Shown in pieces: positions 27,983 to 34,129 of a DNA stretch of 34,129 nucleotides. Below the pieces are notes generated by a model, which worked only from the letters and a program-made list of their open reading frames with translations, searched no databases and had not been told where the DNA came from. The position numbers were made by a program, and so were the translations under genes. The stretch's first letter is position 1. Each line of letters starts with the position of its first letter. Source of the stretch: Candidatus Treponema equifaecale (GTDB lineage: Bacteria; Spirochaetota; Spirochaetia; Treponematales; Treponemataceae); the NCBI GenBank assembly GCA_018064905.1, contig JAGHUJ010000163.1, positions 1 to 34,129 on the forward strand. The letters run 5' to 3'.

Positions 27983-28433
27983 CCCACTTTTCTTTTAGAA
28001 TTTTCCAGGTGGAATAATTTTCAGTCCTTTCAAGCTGCATTTCGCAAATCTTGAAGGGGCTGATTTTTTTTATGCTCGACTTGAATTCAGCCAGCCTTTC
28101 TGAAAAAAAATCTGAAAATGCTGTTTTATCTTCGTTTTGTTCAATTTGTTCATTCTTCAGAAACTTCAGCAGCTTCAATTTTCCTTTGCACATTTTTTCT
28201 TCAATATATATGTCAAAAATCAAGGCAAGATCGGTCCTGCTTTTTCTGGATGATTCAAGTCCTGAGATTTTTATTTCTGTGATTTTTGAATTCAGTTCAA
28301 GTTCAGCGCACTCAATCACCAGCGGAAAAACTGGAGCACATTTTATTTCTTTTTGAATCAAATTTTTACACAGCTCTGCCTGAAACCGCTTAAAGAGAAT
28401 TGCCTGATTTGGATTGAAGAAAATAACATTCAT
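27972..28433 (-). CDS. Hypothetical protein
   Basis: 153-aa ORF, convergent with and overlapping the permease 3' end by 11 nt; no family recognised. Confidence 0.6.
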   Translation of the reverse strand: MNVIFFNPNQAILFKRFQAELCKNLIQKEIKCAPVFPLVIECAELELNSKITEIKISGLESSRKSRTDLALIFDIYIEEKMCKGKLKLLKFLKNEQIEQNEDKTAFSDFFSERLAEFKSSIKKISPFKICEMQLERTENYSTWKILKEKWVKL

Positions 28434-28518
28434 TTTTTTATGATAGTGGGAGTCTCTAAAAATTGCAATTTTTGAAGATACGATAGTTTAAATGATGAAT
28501 TTATGGTAGATTTTTATC

Positions 28519-30201
28519 ATGTTTGAAATTTCGAAAAAGTTTTTTTTAACATTGTGCTGCGTGATTGCCTTTTCATTCTGTTCCTGCAGCAAAACTTCGG
28601 CCTTTAATCTTGAACTGCCCGATTTTTACGGAAGCCCTGTAACAGAAAGTTCCAGCGGAAATATGCGGTATTTTAGATTTACCGTTGAGCAGCAGATGGC
28701 TTTTTCAAAATTTTTTGAAAAATATGGTGATGCGGCCCTTCAACTTCAGCTTCGTGCAACTTCAATCAAAACAAAACTTCCAACCGATGCCAATTTTGAA
28801 TTCGGTTTTCTCTACGAAAATGATTTTTCTTCTATTAAAAAACTTTCATCTCGTCCGGTAATCAGTGATTCTTTTCTGCATTTTGAAGAAAATCCGTTTT
28901 CACTTGCATTCTGTGCTGAAAAAGAAAAGTCTCTGCCATCTGGATTTTACATTCGTTCTGCCTCTAAATATGCTGTTGAAGGTGCCAAAATAATTCGTGC
29001 CTGCATTGGACACGACTTTAAGGGCGAGGTTCCATTGTTTGCATTTGGACCAAACGGCGGCACAACTTCAACTCTGGATGATTTTTCCGGTGCTTCCATG
29101 GCATTCAGCGCAGTGAACGGAAGTAAAAGCATAATGCCGTCTGTTCAAATTGATTTTGGAGAAAACAGGGAAGCTCGTAGAATTGCATTTGGTGGTGAAA
29201 GCCTTACGATTCGACCAGCGGACTCTATTGTAGAAATTCCTTCAGCCTCTTTAAAATCACCTTTTTCAAAACTGAGTTTTTCTGATTCAGCTCCTGCTTA
29301 TGTGATGATGAAGGCTGGTGATACAGGACTTTTAAATTTTTCGGCTTCTTCAAGAAATCCTGTTGCTCCAATAAAGGTTGATCCGGGACTTATCATGAAC
29401 TGGCCTCGCAACAACTGGCGCGGAAATGATTTTGAACTTTTTGAATGGGACAGGTTTTCAGGCGTTCTTATAATGGACATTTCAACTTATGCCGTTCAGG
29501 ACGATTTTTTCAGAAGACTTGCATATTTTGTGGAAAAGGCAGGCTACAGAGGTCAGCTTTTAACTGATGAATTTCTCAAAGGCAAGCACGGTTACAATGC
29601 TCATGATTACAGGGCTGAAAGTCTGGCAGATTTTTTTGAAAAGGCAAGAACAACTGATTTTAAGCTGAACGAAAGGGAAATTCTGCTCAAAGAAATACTG
29701 GTCAGAAACGGTGTCATAATTGAAGGCAGTGACGGTTCAATCAGCGCAGGCAAGGGTGCTGTAATTTCAATTTCTCAGGAATCCCAGCCATATCTCAGAA
29801 CAACATTTATTGCACACGAAGGTTGGCACGGTATTTTCTTTGTGGATGATGATTTCAGAAATGCGGTTGCTTCTATATATTACACTCTTGATCCAGATAC
29901 AGTGAAATATCTGAAGAAATATTTTCAGGTAACTCCAACCTTGAACTACGATGTGAACGATGAATATCTGATGAAAAATGAATTCATGGCATACATGCTG
30001 CAGCGTCCGCTTTCACAGGTGGGAAAATATTTTGTAGATATGGCAAGCCGGGAACATTCCCAGTACAAGGCAAAGGCAGAAGCTGACTATGTTATCAGAA
30101 CCAATGCTGAAGGCTTTGTAAGTGCCAGTCAGCTTCTTGATGAATACGTGAACGGACGCTGGAACCTAAACGCCGGCAGAGTCTGGCTCATTACCAGGTA
30201 G
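28519..30201 (+). CDS. Lipoprotein with HExxH-type putative metallopeptidase motif
   Basis: Lipobox FCSC; HEGWHGIFF near residue 433 and downstream NEFMAYML. Confidence 0.7.
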   Translation: MFEISKKFFLTLCCVIAFSFCSCSKTSAFNLELPDFYGSPVTESSSGNMRYFRFTVEQQMAFSKFFEKYGDAALQLQLRATSIKTKLPTDANFEFGFLYENDFSSIKKLSSRPVISDSFLHFEENPFSLAFCAEKEKSLPSGFYIRSASKYAVEGAKIIRACIGHDFKGEVPLFAFGPNGGTTSTLDDFSGASMAFSAVNGSKSIMPSVQIDFGENREARRIAFGGESLTIRPADSIVEIPSASLKSPFSKLSFSDSAPAYVMMKAGDTGLLNFSASSRNPVAPIKVDPGLIMNWPRNNWRGNDFELFEWDRFSGVLIMDISTYAVQDDFFRRLAYFVEKAGYRGQLLTDEFLKGKHGYNAHDYRAESLADFFEKARTTDFKLNEREILLKEILVRNGVIIEGSDGSISAGKGAVISISQESQPYLRTTFIAHEGWHGIFFVDDDFRNAVASIYYTLDPDTVKYLKKYFQVTPTLNYDVNDEYLMKNEFMAYMLQRPLSQVGKYFVDMASREHSQYKAKAEADYVIRTNAEGFVSASQLLDEYVNGRWNLNAGRVWLITR

Positions 30202-30762
30202 CTTTTCTCCAACTTCTGTGTTGTAGAGTTTTTCTGCACCAATTGAAGTCAGCGGGCCATGGCCTGGAAACACCAGATTTGATTCAGCCATTGTAAAAAG
30301 CTTGGACTTGATTCCGCTGCAAAGCCTTGAATGAGTGTAGCTGCAGGAGCTGGAACCGATTTTGCCTGCTGAAATTACATCTCCTGTGAACACTGCGTTT
30401 CCGATTTTGTACACGATTGAATCTGCCGTATGTCCCGGAAGTGAATAGTAGGAAACTGTAAGCCCGGCAACCTTAATGTCACCGTCACCTTTTAAAAGAT
30501 TTTTTTCACCACAGACTTCTGCATCGGCGGCATAAATGTTGAAATCGTAAATTTTCTTAAGCGTGGCAAGTCCTGCTGTGTGGCTCTGATGTTTGTGGGT
30601 AATCAGAACTCCGCTCAGTTTGTAGTGGTCGTTTTCAATCTGATCAATGATTTCTTTTGAAATTTTACAAGGATCAATTATCAGGGCTTCCTTTGTCTTT
30701 TCATTTACAACCAGATAGCAGTTGCTGAAGGATTCCACGTTAAGGTGAAAGTAAATTTTCAT
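30166..30762 (-). CDS. MBL-fold metallo-hydrolase with variant HxHxSH motif
   Basis: VLITHKHQSHTAGL, LPGHTADSIVY, FTGDVISAG, FPGHGPLT. Confidence 0.88.
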   Translation of the reverse strand: MKIYFHLNVESFSNCYLVVNEKTKEALIIDPCKISKEIIDQIENDHYKLSGVLITHKHQSHTAGLATLKKIYDFNIYAADAEVCGEKNLLKGDGDIKVAGLTVSYYSLPGHTADSIVYKIGNAVFTGDVISAGKIGSSSCSYTHSRLCSGIKSKLFTMAESNLVFPGHGPLTSIGAEKLYNTEVGEKLPGNEPDSAGV

Positions 30763-31457
30763 TTTTTGCCTCCCTGCTGAGGTCCCTGAACAACACCCTG
30801 TGGCACATCCAGTTCCTGAAGACCTGTAAACAATGCACTTCCTCGTTTATCAAAGATTGCGGCATTTGTGTTGGACTGTCTGAATGAAACATTCTGCTGC
30901 TGAATTTCAAAGAACATTGTGCCCTTGATGTTGCAGTTTCTGAAGGAGGTGTTCACCAGAAGAGCGTTCATAAATCTGGAATTGAACAGATCCGAATCGT
31001 CAAATGAAGTCTGATAGGAAGTGATTCCGCAGAAATTGTTCTGAATCATGTCGCTGCCGGTAAAGAGAACATGGCTGAATTTGGCTCCTGCAAAACTTGT
31101 AAACTGCATGTTGCTTTCAAGAAGGTTGCAGTCGCTGAATGTGGCAAATTCAAAGGAACTGATGCGGCTTCTGATATGTTTGGTGTTGATCCCTATGAAT
31201 TTGCAGTGAGAAAAGTTGCAGCCGTAGAAGCGTTTGTTGTTCAAATCAACATTTTCAAAGGTGATTCCACCGGCATTCAGACCAACGATTTTGTCATGAG
31301 TGTGGATATAATCAAAAATTCGTTGTTTTGCACCTTCAGGATCAAAAATATGCTCGTAGCAGTGGGTTCCTTCTTCTGAAAGATTTCCGTTTTCGTCAAT
31401 CAATGAGATTGCGAGCCGTGAGCAGGTTGGATTTTGGCAGCTATGAAATGAAAACAT
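30759..31457 (-). CDS. Pentapeptide-repeat protein
   Basis: Repeats such as FYGCNFSHCKFIG, FATFSDCNLLESNMQFTSFAGAKFS; ATGA overlap with the MBL gene. Confidence 0.85.
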   Translation of the reverse strand: MFSFHSCQNPTCSRLAISLIDENGNLSEEGTHCYEHIFDPEGAKQRIFDYIHTHDKIVGLNAGGITFENVDLNNKRFYGCNFSHCKFIGINTKHIRSRISSFEFATFSDCNLLESNMQFTSFAGAKFSHVLFTGSDMIQNNFCGITSYQTSFDDSDLFNSRFMNALLVNTSFRNCNIKGTMFFEIQQQNVSFRQSNTNAAIFDKRGSALFTGLQELDVPQGVVQGPQQGGKK

Positions 31458-31496
31458 ACTTTTATTTTACTGAAATTCTGTTAAAATAAAAGTATG
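31455..31496. promoter_or_regulatory. Perfect 15-bp dyad containing both start codons of a divergent gene pair
   Basis: CATACTTTTATTTTA (31455-31469) - 12 nt - TAAAATAAAAGTATG (31482-31496). Confidence 0.75.
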
Positions 31497-32330
31497 AGCA
31501 GTGCTTCTCAACAGATAGATTTTGCTTTTCTTGATTCAGGAACCGGCGGCATTCCATATATGCTCACCCTTCATTCTCAGCTTCCACAGGCTAAGTGTGT
31601 TTATTTGGGTGATACGGCACATTTTCCGTATGGTGAGAAGTCTCTTGAAGAAGTTACGAAGTGCGCTTCCATGGCAATCAGAACGATTGTGGAAAAATGG
31701 AATCCAAAAGCTATTGTAATTGCCTGCAATACGATTTCGGTTACGGCTCTTTCTCGGCTACGGGAGCTTTTCCCAGATTTGCCGATTGTTGGTACGGTTC
31801 CAGCCATTAAGCTTGCAGCAAAAGTCACAAAGAACAAAAGAATCGGACTTCTGGCCACAAATGCAACAGTAAATCATCCATATTGTCAGAATCTCATTGA
31901 CGAATTTGCCAGCGACTGTGTTGTCATAAAGCGGGGCGATCCAAAACTCATTGATTTTATTGAAAAGGACTTCTTCTCTGTTTCTGATGAAGAAAAACTT
32001 GCAGCAGTAAAAGAAGCGGCAGATTTTTTTATGAAGGAAAACTGTGACACTGTGATTTTAGGCTGTACCCATTTTACACATATTGCCGAGGAAATGAAAA
32101 AAGCCTGTGGCCCGGATGTAATGGTGGTGGATTCCAGAGATGGAGTTGCAAGACAAGCAGCAAGGCAAGTGGAGAGTGAAGAGTGGAAAGTGGAAAGTGA
32201 GACGCGGAAAGTTGAGAGTATTGAAAATCTTACTTTTTTTGTTACTTCTGCTACGGAAACTGAAATTTTGGAGTATAATACTCTTTGTGAAAATATGAAC
32301 ATCCCTTGGGGTGGAATTTTGAATATGTAG
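31494..32330 (+). CDS. murI: Glutamate racemase
   Basis: FLDSGTGGIPYM, VIACNTISVTAL, VILGCTHFTHI. Confidence 0.93.
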   Translation: MSSASQQIDFAFLDSGTGGIPYMLTLHSQLPQAKCVYLGDTAHFPYGEKSLEEVTKCASMAIRTIVEKWNPKAIVIACNTISVTALSRLRELFPDLPIVGTVPAIKLAAKVTKNKRIGLLATNATVNHPYCQNLIDEFASDCVVIKRGDPKLIDFIEKDFFSVSDEEKLAAVKEAADFFMKENCDTVILGCTHFTHIAEEMKKACGPDVMVVDSRDGVARQAARQVESEEWKVESETRKVESIENLTFFVTSATETEILEYNTLCENMNIPWGGILNM

Positions 32331-32344
32331 GGAGTCAAATAAAA

Positions 32345-33991
32345 ATGAACTTGACCAGAAAATCAGGAATTTTACTTCATCCAACATCATTGCCGGGACC
32401 ATACGGAATCGGAACCTTTGGTGCCTGTGCCTTTGATTTTGTGAATTTTCTTTCGGACAGCAATATAAAGCTCTGGCAGGTGCTTCCGCTAGGACCAACC
32501 GGCTATGGTGACAGCCCATATCAGTCATTTTCAACCTTTGCGCTGAATCCTGTTCTCATTGATTTTGAAGATCTGGTGGACAAGGGCTGGGCTACAGAAA
32601 AAGATACAAAGGCTCCAAAATGGGTAAAAAAATCAGGCCCTGTTGATTACGGCGCAGTAACTTACTGGAAGAAGAAGGCTCTTAAAACAATTGCAGATAA
32701 ATTTCTTCAGGCTATTACAAATCCTGATGGCGGCGAGCTTGAAATTGACGGTGAGGAAATTTCTGAAGTTAAATACAATTTCTTCACATTCTGCCGCGAA
32801 AATATGTTCTGGCTCAGGGATTAAGCGGCATTCATCAGCATCAAGGCATTTTATGATGAAAAAGCTCAGAAGGAACGTGAACAAACCGGTGAAAATGTGA
32901 ACGGTTCATGGACTGTTTACTGGCCAAAAAAACTTGCCAAGCATGATGAGATGGCAGTTGAAAAATGGATCAATGACCATACAGAAGAATTCCTTCAGAC
33001 AGAGGTGATTCAGTTCTTTGCATATATTCAGTGGAAGGAACTTCACGAATATGCCACAAAGAAGGGCGTGGAAATCGTTGGTGACATTCCAATTTTTGTA
33101 AGCCCTGATTCCAGCGATGTATGGGCAAATCAGAAACAATTCCAGATTGGAAAGGACGGTCAGTTCACAAATGTTGCAGGTGTTCCGCCTGATTATTTCT
33201 CACCAACCGGCCAGCTTTGGGGAAATCCTCTCTACGACTGGAAAAAAATGAAGTCCACAAAGTACAGCTGGTGGGTAAACAGAATCAAGAAAATGCTTGA
33301 ATTCTATGACTGGCTCAGAATCGACCATTTCCGCGGCTTTGAAAGCTACTGGGCTGTTCCTTTTGGAAGTGAAAATGCCATCAAAGGTGAATGGATCAAG
33401 GGTCCTGGAAAAGAACTTTTTGATGTCATTAAAAAGGAACTGGGAGATTTGCCATTGGTTGCAGAAGACCTGGGAATCATTACAGATGAAGTTCGTAAGC
33501 TTCGTGATGACTGCAACTTCCCTGGCATGAAGATTCTACAGTTTGCCTTTGACAAAAATGAATACGATCAGGGTGGAATGAAAAATTCCTTCCTGCCACA
33601 TACCTACGAAAATCCAAATTGCGTGTGCTACACTGGTACTCACGACAACTACACAACTCAGGGCTGGTTCAATACTTTGAATGACGAGATGATTTCACTT
33701 GTTGCCAGCTATGTTAAGGGTGAAAAAGTTGAAGTTGAAAAGGCCAGAAGCATGCAGAAGTCAGGACAACTCTGTAAGGATCTGGTACGGCTTGCATTTG
33801 CCTCATCTGCCGGATTTGCAATCATTCCGTTGCAGGATTTGTTCTGCATTGGTGATGAAGGCCGCATGAACACACCTGGTACTGGAGAAGCCAACTGGGC
33901 ATGGCGTGCAGATTCCAAGCTTTTTGAAGGTGCAAAAGCCGAAAAAGTAAAGGAATGGCTTTTGGAAATGAGCAGATTATATAATAGATAA
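32345..33991 (+). pseudogene. malQ: 4-alpha-glucanotransferase interrupted by one in-frame TAA (32822-32824)
   Basis: N-part RKSGILLHPTSLPGPYGIGTFG...FWLRD, TAA, then AAFISIKAFYDEKAQ... in the same frame into WKELHEYATKKGVEIVGDIPIFVSPDSSDVW, LRIDHFRGFESYWAVP, VAEDLGIIT. Confidence 0.85.
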
Positions 33992-34129
33992 AAAACATGT
34001 CATTTCGAGTAAAAAACATGTCATTTCGAGTAAAAAACATGTCATTTCGAGTAAAAAACATGTCATTTCGAGTAAAAAACATGTCATTTCGAGCGCAGTC
34101 GAGAAATCAATTTCCGACAGACCTCTCGA
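33989..34129 (+). repeat. Five perfect 21-bp tandem repeats leading into a truncated MITE-like arm
   Basis: TAAAAAACATGTCATTTCGAG x5 (33989-34093), then CGCAGTCGAGAAATCAATTTCCGACAGACCTCTCGA to the window edge. Confidence 0.85.

Noticed and set aside
33822-34082. Minus-strand ORF with MFFTRND repeats
   Set aside because: Product of the 21-bp tandem repeat and antisense of malQ; no independent coding evidence.
1-34129. tRNA or rRNA genes
   Set aside because: No cloverleaf or rRNA-like segment was recognised by eye; tRNAscan-SE and Infernal would settle this.

Overview
The window looks like chromosomal sequence from a host- or rumen-associated Treponema-like spirochaete; this is inferred from protein content only. 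Supported genes: three M16-family peptidase-like proteins, a DUF4954-like protein, leuA, a PilZ protein beside a GGDEF protein, guaA, a YihY/BrkB-cNMP fusion, queF plus a queuosine-precursor transporter, a MATE transporter, an XRE regulator divergent from a lipoprotein, asnS, an MCP, a TAXI-TRAP transporter with DUF1850, an HEGWH-motif lipoprotein, an MBL-fold protein, a pentapeptide-repeat protein, murI, and malQ interrupted by one in-frame TAA. The strongest unexplained signals are: (1) a non-coding array at 18642-18894 of eight GTATATA boxes in alternating orientation, paired at exactly 28 nt and repeating every 72-73 nt; (2) a leucine-rich leader peptide with alternative stems and a terminator ahead of leuA, consistent with transcription attenuation; (3) several families of palindromic mobile repeats, including two 130-bp MITE-like copies, GC-rich mosaic hairpin elements, and repeat-like insertions inside guaA and murI; (4) a perfect 15-bp dyad that contains both start codons of a divergent gene pair; (5) a nested RNA-like structure between the TRAP binding protein and DUF1850. 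No tRNA, rRNA, CRISPR-Cas or intact transposase gene was recognised.
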